Assembly: GCF_022539665.2 (NCBI RefSeq)
Contig: NC_081334.1
Coordinates: 1,612,001-1,676,000, forward strand
DNA from: Daphnia carinata
Lineage: Eukaryota > Arthropoda > Branchiopoda > Diplostraca > Daphniidae
Direction: 5' to 3'
Length of the DNA stretch: 64,000 bases
The position numbers were made by a program, and so were the translations under genes. The notes beneath the pieces were generated by a model, which was not told the DNA's origin, did not search any database, and was given only the letters and a program-made list of their open reading frames with translations. This document shows, piece by piece, positions 32,075-42,400 of this stretch; position 1 is the first letter of the stretch; every line of letters begins with the position of its first letter.

Positions 32075-34739
32075 TTATTTCACTGTGACACTGATGATCG
32101 ATATGTCGTTATATGGCTTGTCTGTTTTTGGGTTTGTTTTGGTAGAACTTATCTCTTGTACTACTTCCATCCCCTTCACAACACGTCCAAATACTGTATG
32201 CTTGTTGTCGAGCCAAGGCTATAAAATAATAAAAATTAATTAAAATATCATCAAGGTCACAAAATAAAATGTTTAAAAAACTGACCGCAGGCGCGACAGT
32301 GATGAAAAATTGACTCCCGTTAGTCCCTGGGCCGGCATTCGCCATGCTAACTGTGTAAGGACGATCGTGGCGCAGCGAAGGGTGGAATTCGTCACCGAAT
32401 TCACCACCCCATATACTCTCACCACCTGTTCCGGTTCCTAAGAAAAGTCAAATTGCGTTAACTAAATTATGTTTTAAATCTATGTATAACATTTTCCTTT
32501 ACCCAGTGGATCACCAGTTTGAATCATAAACCCCTTTATGCAACGGTGAAAGATGTGATTGTTGAAGTAACTATTTTTGCTATGGACGCAGAAATTCTCA
32601 ACGGTTTTTGGACATTCTTTCCCGAAAAGTTGAATATGAATGTCACCAACAGTGGTGTGAAGAACGGCCGTTTCGTAAATCCGCTGGGTTCCTATATCAA
32701 GGGAAAATAATCAGATAAGAAAAGATACATAATTCGGGTAGACAATTGGTCGCAAAAAAGATAAAAAATTAATTATTTTATGGCTGTCACAGTTTTGTTC
32801 CATGATTCTTTTCTGGTATTTTTATTGACGAAATACTAATTACTGACCAATGGCGTCGGTGGCTGCAATCATGTCTTCTTTAGAAGGCTTCTCGTTAAAA
32901 ACATCGCGTTCTGTACCAGGTGCTTTACTATCATCGGGATCTCTCCTAGACAAAATGTTAGTTTTTGCGTATATTTTGATGTGACGGCAACACAGAGTAC
33001 CTGGTGAATAAGAAAAACCGATTCTTTTTAAACGCCGTTACAAACAGTGTTGGGTCAGGTTCGATAGATTCTAGAGTAGGATTTTCAGAAGCTTCCATTT
33101 CGAGAGTTACCGCTGCAGGATTATGTCTGGCTTTTCCCTACAAATAATGCTTTCTAGTTCAAGTACTTTACTGTAATAGGATTGTTAGTTTTTTAAGTTT
33201 GACAAACCTGGATAAGAGAAAGCTGGAGAAAACGCATGTTTTCTGGTTTGCCTATAAGACGCGCAAGTCTATTTGTAACCAAATTAATGACCTTCACTCC
33301 AATCATAGTAGGGACCAGGAGAAAATTTCCACTTTCGTCAAAAGTCAAACGCGTTAAATGAAGGCAATCAGCCTTTTCAACTTCCTTTTCCATGGCTACA
33401 CGTCGGTTAAACTCCATATTTGGCAACGTTTTTTTCTGCTGAAGTTCCATATAATGCTGGATAGATTCGTCTATGACACGTTTGAGCTTACCCGAGGCGA
33501 ATTTGAAAATCCGAACCTTAAGCAATCCATGATTGATTTGAAGAACATACGATTAATACTAACAGCAAGGTTATAAAACTTACGTACCTTTCGATCTGCT
33601 CCGTAAGTAGCAAACATTTCACCGTTCGGAGAAAAGCACAAGCTCAATGGGTAAGTTTTTCGCTTCATGAATTCAAAGAGATCAGTATCAAGTTTCGACT
33701 CAAAGTCGACATTCCTTGGGAAGGCATATTCAGTTTTTTCACCAGTCCAGTAATTCAGGATTCCTTGCTTGTCAACAGATATCACAGCTTCATAGACAGG
33801 GTTGTACTAAACGGGAAAAGTTTTGTCATTTTTTTGCTACGGCCTTCACATAAAATAAACCTACTTTAATCAGTGTTACTGGTTTGTTGTGTAATTTCTC
33901 TAATTGATGGATTGGCTTATTAATTCCATGCCCATCATATAGGTTAATAGTGCCATTTTCAGACTCTGAACTAAAACAAAAGACAATGACAATTTAGCAA
34001 CACAGTAATCAATGTGATAAAAATAAAAGAAATGCCTTACACTGCTAGAACAGAAATAGGGTCTCCAGGTGAATGAACCCATTCACAGCAGCCTGGTATG
34101 TATGATAATTTCATCATGTTGATCATGTCTTAATGGCAGAAAATGTTCATTAGCTCCAATATGAGGACAGAGAAAACAATTGACATACCAAAATTGACAA
34201 CATCGAACACCTTCAATGATTTATCATTGGATATTGTGCACAACAAGGTCCCACAAGAGTTAATGCTGACATCTTGAATGTTACCAAGATGGCCTCTAAA
34301 ATGTTTGACAAACTCGATTCCAAGTTCTTGTTTCTTCCAAAACTTGATATGACCATCAATACTGCAAGTGATGATAAAATTTGTTCTGTCACGAAAAGAA
34401 TTAGGTAATTCTCACAACAGTGACATGCCAGCTTGCTCACAGATTTACTTTGTTGTTACCAAATGTGTTACAGTATCCCGATGCATAAAACTCCGCTCGT
34501 ACATTTCCACATTGGGAAGATTATCTAAATAAAGTTCTTCAAACTCCAGCACTGCGAAAACACGCAAAATTTTTTAAATTGCATTTGAAAATCTTCAGTA
34601 CAATACTTTTGACTCACTAACCTTTCTTTTTCTTGGCTTTTGAATGAAAAGCTTCAGCTGGCATAGGGCCCACAAATTCTTCTTCAGATTCAGATTTATT
34701 TTCCTCATGTTGGCGCTTGCTGCTTGTTGATTCCGCCAT
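32075..34739 (-). CDS. PPWD1: PPWD1 (cyclophilin with WD40 repeats, spliceosomal)
   Basis: Twelve exons (34739-34622, 34551-34449, 34385-34189, 34128-34041, 33970-33865, 33806-33588, 33516-33208, 33137-33001, 32945-32848, 32691-32503, 32437-32286, 32218-32075) encode 619 aa; human is 646. N-terminal acidic stretch, [13 protein letters not shown] and [10 protein letters not shown], then WD40 repeats ([47 protein letters not shown]). The C-terminal ~165 residues are a cyclophilin domain: [15 protein letters not shown] with the catalytic Arg, [22 protein letters not shown] and terminal ISIISVTVK. Role: peptidyl-prolyl isomerase of the spliceosomal C complex. Shares a ~100-bp divergent promoter with SNRNP25. 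Confidence 0.97.
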
Positions 34740-34838
34740 TTTTAATATCAAACTCGCCGGTTGAAAAACAAATGACGAATAGTAGCCGCAGTGGCGCTAG
34801 GTGTCAACACCAATAGCAGACCACATTCCAAGTTCAAG
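34740..34838. promoter_or_regulatory. bidirectional promoter between PPWD1 and SNRNP25
   Basis: The two start codons (34739 on minus, 34839 on plus) are only 99 bp apart and face away from each other, so both leaders and core promoters must share this stretch. It contains GCAGTGGCGCTAG but no TATA box. Confidence 0.6.
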
Positions 34839-35474
34839 ATGGAAGTTGAAGAAGCATCATCTCATCGCTCGAAACGTAAAAAAGAGAGGAAACACCATAA
34901 ATCTAAAAGCAAATCCAAAAGTAAGTCAAAGAAGAAGCATCGGAAAAGGAGTAGGCGATCGCCTTCTAGTTCTGAAGAATCCCAGCAGCATTCTAATGTA
35001 AAGGCTAGTAGCCTTGTTAATCTCGCAAACCCAGAAGATAGCCACAAATATTCTCATCAAGAGGTCGTGGACCTAGTCAAAAAGACGCTAGACTCGTTGT
35101 TAGCCAAAGATCCTATTTTGAATGATCTTCCACCTGCTGTCACTTTAGAAGAGGCCCAATCTTTGATTGCATTAGAGCACGGACAGGCCATTCATATCGA
35201 GATCCATCGGGACGATGGAACTTCATTTCCCGTAATCATCAGCCAAAATGCTACTGTTGGTCAACTAAAGCGATCTGTTGAACGAGCTACAGAACTGCGA
35301 TTGAGCCGAGACAGGTCAAGCTGCCATAGACGGATCAACTGGAAATATGTTTGGAAAACTTACTGGCTCTACGCACAGGGAATCAAGTTGAAGGACGATA
35401 TGGCTTCACTAAAAGACTGCGCTATAAATAATTACGACCGCGTTTCGTTCATCAAGCGACTTAAAGAAAAATAA
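34839..35474 (+). CDS. SNRNP25: U11/U12 small nuclear ribonucleoprotein 25 kDa
   Basis: Single-exon gene of 211 aa. The C-terminal ~130 residues match SNRNP25: DPILNDLPPAVTLEEAQS, ALEHGQAIHIEI, a ubiquitin-like fold, INWKYVWKTYWL and the end YDRVSFIKRLKEK. The ATG at 34839 has a good context (CAAGATGG); an in-frame ATG at 34791 would lie inside the shared promoter. Human SNRNP25 is 132 aa; here an extra ~70-residue N-terminus is very rich in Lys/Ser/Arg (KSKSKSKSKSKK, RKRSRRSPSSS), like an RS domain. Role: subunit of the minor (U12-type) spliceosome contacting U11-59K. Its presence implies the species keeps U12-type introns. Confidence 0.93.
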   Translation: MEVEEASSHRSKRKKERKHHKSKSKSKSKSKKKHRKRSRRSPSSSEESQQHSNVKASSLVNLANPEDSHKYSHQEVVDLVKKTLDSLLAKDPILNDLPPAVTLEEAQSLIALEHGQAIHIEIHRDDGTSFPVIISQNATVGQLKRSVERATELRLSRDRSSCHRRINWKYVWKTYWLYAQGIKLKDDMASLKDCAINNYDRVSFIKRLKEK

Positions 35475-37198
35475 AAGACATTAAAAGATGGCTTTGTGAT
35501 TTTTGTTCATATAGTACATGTGTGGAATGAAGCTGACGAATGCTGAGAATCTAAATCTTAAAACTGTTTGCATTCTGGCGTAATCATTGCAGAGGAAGGT
35601 TGTTTTTAACACATGTACAGCGCCTGCGGTGTCATTTGAATTTGAATCAGTGAAAATGTAGCGACCGTTAGTTATTTTCTCTTCAACTGGGCGGGACCAA
35701 TGGCGTAATGTGCACAACGCAAAAGTTCTGGGGAAAGAAATACGAAGGTACATAAAAATGCCACACACTGGCCGAAGAGCGGCGCGCGCGGCGTTTTTCA
35801 GGCCAGCTGCTGTCAGCCCTACAACCCAGGAATAAGGGTGTGTGTAAATTATGTTTTCTCATCTCAATGGATGTTTCACCCTCCCCCCTTCTTCCTATGC
35901 TACGCCAAGGGAGAGAAAAAAAAAACTTTTTGTTCACACACGCACCAATAGGGGGAGAAAGAAACATACACACTGTATGCGTAGATGGGTCAGTGTAATT
36001 TCCCGCGCGTCCATAAAAAAGGAGAGAAAAAAAAGATAGAAGTCACGTGACCTTAAGCGACAACCAATAGCGAGAGTTGACACCAACGCCACCTAGGAGG
36101 ACGCGGTAGTAATATGCGGCCCTCGCGCCGGCGCCGTTGGCTTCCCCCACAAAAGGTTGAGGTTTTTACACTGAGTGTAGCGTTATAGAGCTCTGGTCGA
36201 CCAGATACAGGACGCGCCTGGCTGCCAAGGTAAGTCGAATAATTTTGCCCCTCTCTCTGTAATTCAAGTAAAATTACTTGGGATTTTTTCCTAAATTGCC
36301 ACATTTTATGACGACTAGAGTGGTGTAGTCAGGATTTTTGCACAATTTTTCCCAACTGTTAGAACGTAGACAATACGAGTTAACGAATTTTCTCCAAAAG
36401 TCTCATCTCGCGAACCCTTGGGTTGGCTTTGCTTTCCCTTTTGGTCGGGCGCGCGGGGGCCCGCCATAGACTGAGTCCACCCGTTTTTCCTCCGTTTGAC
36501 GCAGTGTATCTGTGTGTGTGTGCATATGCGCCAGTGTGTGCTAGTGTCGTGCCCGTGTGTATACCCCTAGTGCGGCGTGTGGATATTCCCGGCCCAACGC
36601 GTTGTGAGAAAAGAAAATTATCCATTTTGGTATTTTCTCCATTTAGGTAGGAGACCTAAAAAATCTTGGAAAAATTAATCTTAGGGCTAATAATTTCGAA
36701 GAAAATTATCGTAGCATTGGTTGCTTATTCTCCCTCCACTTTGCGTCGGCCATTGATTTTTTAAGCGTTAGGAATCTGGACAGTTTGACTGGTAAATTGA
36801 TCGCAGCAGCCACCATTGCCCGTACTCTCCCCGACGCTTGTATGTTGTTAGGCTCTTGTCTGCTTCCCGCCGGCGAAAAGGAAATTTCATCTCACTAAAA
36901 AAATTCTTATATCGTAAATTTTTTAAAATTACGAAATGTTGTTCCATTTGTTGATTATATTTTGTGTGCATTTTTAAGTTACCAATGAAAATAGGGGCGG
37001 GGGGGTGATAGGTTGCTCTTGTATCGCGGGTGGTGGGGACGACCAGTGTGATGATTGGCCGAGAGCTCACTTTCCCGCCCTTATATTTGAAACGCTATTG
37101 CCTGATTTCTTCCATTGCTGATTTTCTGACCGCTTTTGTTATTTTACTTTTAGGTTTTTAGTCTTAAAGAGTAAAGGAATCCAACTGTTTGATTAAAT
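35475..37198. other. intergenic region with HMGA leader exon and 5' UTR intron
   Basis: Mostly GC-richer than average. A consensus donor GCCAAG|GTAAGTCG at 36229-36230 and an acceptor TTACTTTTAG at 37153 suggest a non-coding first exon ending at 36229 and a 0.9-kb 5' UTR intron for the AT-hook gene. Contains a TG-rich stretch near 36510-36560. No other gene supported. Confidence 0.5.
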
Positions 37199-37689
37199 AT
37201 GGCTGATGCTGCATCACCCAAGAAACGTGGACGTCCTGCAAAGAAAGCTGCCGATGGCGAGCACAAAGAAAAAGATGTATGTTTCTACTCTGAAAACTGA
37301 ACTTACGCTTAATATGGTGATTCTAATCTAAATATATTTACTTAAACTTTAAGGAGCCCAAGAAGGCTGAAAAGAGGGCAGCTGCCCCGGCACCAGCAGC
37401 CGCCGCGGCCGAAAGCGGTGAATCTCAGGTGAAGAGAGGACGCGGTCGCCCTAAAGGATCAGGCAAGAAGGCCAGTGGAGCCGCCGGAGCCTCCGCTGCC
37501 AAGTCTAAGGTAAATGCAAGTTCGTCTTCAAATCCTTTGCCACATTTCAGCTAACAAAACAAAATTTTGGTTATTCAGCCCCCTGCCGGTGGTCGTGGTC
37601 GTGGCCGCCCAAAGAAGGCGGAAGCCAGCAAAAAGGAAGAGTCAGCTGAAGAAGAGTCTGCCGGAGATGATGATGGCGAGTCATCATAA
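37199..37689 (+). CDS. HMGA-type AT-hook chromatin protein
   Basis: Three exons (37199-37276, 37354-37509, 37579-37689) encode 114 aa. Three AT hooks are spaced along the chain, nearly one per exon: KKRGRPAKK, KRGRGRPKGSGKK and GGRGRGRPKKA; the C-terminus is acidic (EESAEEESAGDDDGESS). The small size, three RGRP cores and acidic tail are the HMGA (HMG-I/Y) layout. Expected role: binding the minor groove of AT-rich DNA and shaping chromatin and enhanceosomes. Exon borders separate the hooks, as in vertebrate HMGA genes. A long 3' UTR probably follows. Confidence 0.9.
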
Positions 37690-38813
37690 ACAAAACAAAG
37701 TGTTCAAAAACTACCCACACTCTAAATGGGAGTTTTCTTGATTTTCTTCGTTTTTTGAGTTCGATATCGAACGATTCGACGAGATGATTAGAACACCTCT
37801 CTTAAAAAACAAAATGCAGAAAACCATGTCGCGTCATCCTTTTTTAGTAATTTTTTTTTTAAACACAACTTATCCCCATCTCATTACACCCCACCATCTT
37901 TTAAATAGTGTCCACCCCTCTTGTAAACCCTTAACAGTAAATCGCCAACATCTGCTCCTGTTTTTTCTTGTTTTTAAATCTTCCATCCTTTCTCACCGTC
38001 GTCTCGTGTGCGTCGTTTCCCTTTAATCTTTTAATATACCGTTTTCATCCCAAACTCTCGATGGTGTGTAAGTGCAGTTCTCTTAGTCCTCCTTTTTTTA
38101 CTTCGATGGATATCTTGGATGGATGAAAACCCTCCTCCGTTCCTCTTGCACCTGTAAAATCCCCATCTCGGCAAAGAAACACAACTCTGCCTTCCCATCC
38201 GATTCTGCACATCATTGAATTCGACAACTGAGCCACAAACAAAATTTATGAAGAACGTTTCACTCGTGACGCTATCCTCCTCATTTTTCTGGCCATCCAA
38301 TACAAGATTTCGGTTGATAAAAAAACCAATTCAACTTGACGTGTTTAGTAATCTCAAATCTCGTATTATTGATCGCACACCGAACGAGAGGAAAAACCCA
38401 ACTGTCATAACAAGCTTCCAATCTCAATCTTCCAAGGCGTTGACTAGAAGGCGTGGCAGGAATCAGGATGAAAGATTATTAGGATAAACACACAGGAGAA
38501 CAAAAACAGGAAAATAGGATCACACAAGGGTAAATGTTATTCTTCATTCAACGTCCACCTTCAGCCGAGAAACTGCAACCGCGTACAGCTAAAATTTGAA
38601 AAATAGTGGGAAATATTTAGAGTCTACGACGAACTTATACCACTACGAAGCATTAGCGGATGCTTTTTTTGGTATTTCTGTTTAGCAATCAATCGCATTT
38701 GCAGGAACAGATATTTAGCGTCACTCGTTTTGTTTACGGACGGTTGCACGGAATAGCAAACTACGGCTGCTCGGTATAAATACGTCCGAATAAATCCTGT
38801 TTAGAACAGTACA
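37690..38813. other. 3' UTR of the AT-hook gene and spacer
   Basis: T/C-rich sequence from 37740 to about 38300, plausible as the 3' UTR. No coding region supported. A TATAAAT at 38776 lies 38 bases before the ATG of the next gene and could be its TATA box. Confidence 0.4.
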
Positions 38814-39497
38814 ATGCTGACCGCCACGACGAATGGAAGCCTTCTGCTCGCGCTCTCCTGTTTCTTTTTCGTCCGGTGTTGGGCAACTGAATCGCCAGAA
38901 TTGAGCTATTTGCAGTGCGTCCATATGCGAACGCTCAATTCCAGAAAGGTCCTCATTTTCCCACTTGATCAAATGGATTTGAAACAGCCAGGACCATCTA
39001 CGTGCGCTGAAAGTTGTATCCAAATCAACGAGACCTATGTTTACTTCTTCGTTCACGTTCCCGCTGGTGGCAGTTTCACCAACAAACTCGTCTGCGGTTG
39101 CGGAAATGCTGCTGCCCTACTGTCCGTTCCCTTGTCACTAGACAGTTCGTGTAATCTACCTTGTCCCCTAGGGAAAAATTCCACCGATGAATACATCGAC
39201 GCAGTTCAAATAACCGGTGGTTCTGTTGCAACTGGTGTGATGGAACCATGGTTTCCGGACCGGCCTGCTGTAACGACTCAAAGCAAAGGTCCTCGATTCC
39301 TTGCTCTACCAGGAGGGATTCCGGCGAGCCAGAAAAACACAACTAAACGTCGGAGACGGCCTGCTGCGACCCATCGCACATGTGGCGATGGTCACGGTTT
39401 ACTGAGTGTATACGAATTCTCCCAGAATGGTTACGCCAGTAGCAGTCAACTAAAGATGGTGGCACTACTCGTTACCCTTCTACGCTATGTAATGTAA
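38814..39497 (+). CDS. secreted or GPI-anchored cysteine-rich protein, WSC-like
   Basis: Single-exon gene of 227 aa. Signal peptide with hydrophobic core LLLALSCFFFV, then a domain of about 100 residues with six to eight cysteines (YLQCVH ... TCAESC ... LVCGCG ... SSCNLPCPLG) spaced like WSC carbohydrate-binding domains. A basic stretch TKRRRRPAA follows, and the chain ends in a hydrophobic tail (MVALLVTLLRYVM) after Ser-Ser-Ser, suggesting a GPI anchor. The TATAAAT at 38776 supports an independent promoter. The domain name is tentative. Its last 26 bases overlap the end of RICTOR on the other strand. Confidence 0.65.
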   Translation: MLTATTNGSLLLALSCFFFVRCWATESPELSYLQCVHMRTLNSRKVLIFPLDQMDLKQPGPSTCAESCIQINETYVYFFVHVPAGGSFTNKLVCGCGNAAALLSVPLSLDSSCNLPCPLGKNSTDEYIDAVQITGGSVATGVMEPWFPDRPAVTTQSKGPRFLALPGGIPASQKNTTKRRRRPAATHRTCGDGHGLLSVYEFSQNGYASSSQLKMVALLVTLLRYVM

Positions 39498-42400
39498 AAT
39501 CTTCTTTCAACGGAAGTCCTTTGTTGACGATTACGGGCAAGTAAATAGAATGAAAAATCATGTAACTCACCTCGTCAAATGGCGAGTCCATAAATAACTC
39601 GTGAAGAAAACGACGCGCGCGCAATCGGTACCCGTAAGTGGCCAGTACGTGGCACACGTCTGAGAAGAGACATACGTCATGAAAAGCCCATGGAAATCTC
39701 TGTTTTAACCTAGTTGGCAACTATATATTGTAAACAAGCTTTCAATATTAACTGCACAATGTTATATGCAAACCTGAGAAGACCTTGTTCATTTGCATTC
39801 AAACCAACGGAGCTCCCCATATTTGTTACAAGTCTTAATAATTCTTTTCGAACTAGCCACTTCTCCTCCTCGGTTTGTTCTGTTATTTAAACAAAAAAAA
39901 TATGTAAGTTTGATTAGAATGCTTGTTAACGGAATAAAGTATTGCAAAAACTTGCTTGTGTCTAGTTCCACGACCGCGGATGGATCTTTGGAGCAAACGA
40001 TGCAGTTCTGCCATTGATGAACAAATTGTGGCTCTTCATTGAGTGTCATGTTGGAAAAACTGGTGGCAGGCATCGGAGGAACTGGTTGCTCAAACCAATT
40101 CGCAGGTGGATGGAGGTATGACAGTTGAATCGGCAAGCAGAGTCCAATGTAACAACCAGACCTGTTGCTCAAAGAGCTCAAAAGACGGGGCCTTCTTTTG
40201 TACGGCAATGATTTTAAACGACTCAGAATGGAACCGATGCGATTGAGTTGATACTCAAAATGTAATGGTGCTGTATCTCTTTCTTCTCTATTGTCCTCTT
40301 CACTGGACGCTTCCTCGGCAGCAGAAGAAGAGAAGGTTTCTTCTGTTGAACACATCGCTCCATCCGTCAATTCGGAGCGAATCAACTGGATAGGTTCAGT
40401 GTCTGGTGGTAGAAAGGAATTTTGTTTCGACGACGATCGCACAGGCAAAGAAAAGCGTTTAGATCTACGTAAGCGTAAACTAGTACGCAATTTACTCCAA
40501 ATGCGAGACTCTCTTTTTGGTCTCGCTGTCGGAGAAGTAGGAACCGCACATGACACACCATCTGCCATTGTGTAGTGCGAATCGCTGAAGCTGCGGAAGT
40601 GAGGAACATATTCCTGTCCAGGAGTTTGAACCGAAAGAGGCAACGTGTACGCTCGTCGGCAACTCCGAATGGCATCTTCCGACATGGGCACGTCTGAAGA
40701 ATGGTCAGAGTCCGAATCAAAATTGATGGACGAGCCTTCGAGTGAGTATGGCTGTGAATCTGTTTCCCAACAACCATTCGGTTGCTCAACTGAGCCACTT
40801 CTTTGTCTCGGAGTTGATGTTAATATCGATGCTGCTCTCGTATCATCTCTTTCGTCAGCTGCAAATGTAACACTGTGACAGGAACTCTGGCTAACGGTAC
40901 GAGGACGGTCGCGCACGACACTGAGACTAGCATTGTCTTTCAATATCAGTGGGTCACTGACATGTTGGAAACAGAAGGAATTCCACTCGGAATCGTCCAA
41001 CACATGCCATAGTTCACCGTGATGTCGTTTGATGGAAGCCCAACCTAAAAAAAAGAAACTTGTGAATGAAATTTTTATGTTTATTCAAATGAAAATTACC
41101 AAATTGAGCAAGAATGTCGACTCCAGCGCTCGTCATGGCGATCAGGTTTAGAGCGAAAAAAGCTGTGCCTCTTAGAGTCAATACAGATGAAAATGACGCA
41201 ATACGAACCAAGGCTTCCACTACTTGAGCCGATTCTAGCAACGCCACACCGGATTCCGAAGTTCCTAAATGAGCACATGCCCACACAGCCGCTTTGAGCT
41301 CTAATATCTCTTCATCAGTTTCAATGGAGGCATTTGTAACCACCTGAAAACGTAACAAAGCTAGGTATTAGCTTGAAAGTAAAATTTTAAAATTCCAAGA
41401 GAAACTTGTTACCGAAAATAGCTTGGATAGCTGTCCTGAGGTACGCAAAAAATCTAACCCTTCTCTATGCTGATTTAACTGGGAAAAAAGATGCGGGGGC
41501 ATAGGCAAGTCTCGTATTGCATGGCGCACGTTGCTCAGACGGCCATACCGACCTAAGAAATAGTTTAAGATTTATTATGACAACATCACGATTTTATTTT
41601 GAATTTGGAAAGATACCATCTTCCGCTCGCTGATGCTGAGTCAGACCGTCGGCTAAATCACTTTCAACTAACTGGACATAACTGTAGGAAAGAGAATGTG
41701 GAAAATTTAGTGTGTTATTACAGTTGGATACTTTGTTATTTTACCGAATATTTAAATTGCTAATCCAGTGATCCAACTCTTTCTGAACAAGGGACACTTT
41801 CCCATTCTCCGAATCCGTGGAAGTTTCAAGCCAATGTTTGAATCCAGCTGGGAGCGACAGCGTTTTAATTAGTAGCAATCGAGCACGAGAATCTAAATGC
41901 TGCTTTTCCTGTTCCTGAATTAGCTGAACGAACTGCGTCTGGAGCGAGATCAATACCTCAATGCATGCCTGTGTAGAAGATGTATTGATTAAAAGGTAAA
42001 TGCAACTGGAGTAAATTATTACTGGATCGTCTGTTGCTTCATCTAGAATATCTGCAGCAGTTATGACTACGGCACGACTTTTATCATTTAGTTGACCAAG
42101 TAGCAACGGAATAGCCCACTTTGCAAGAATGCTGGTCGTCCCATATTCTTCTGTCGCTCGCAGTAGAACGCGAACATGATTTGTCGCATAAATTCGACCA
42201 GAATCGACAGGTCCAAGTAAGATCTTTTTCAAGATAGCTCTGAGGTAGAAATAATTCCGCGTTATTCAATGGCAACAGTCTCAGTTAAGTAGTTGTCTTT
42301 TTTCTACCTGGCATATCCGTCGGTGTGAAAGTCAAGTGTGGAAACGATCACTTTCAGATAACAATCATGGTTCGTGCTCGCTACCAATTCTAAAAGACTG

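Noticed and set aside
40382-40798. 138-aa minus-strand ORF inside RICTOR
   Set aside because: Out-of-frame shadow of RICTOR exon 18, which is open for over 360 codons in the correct frame.
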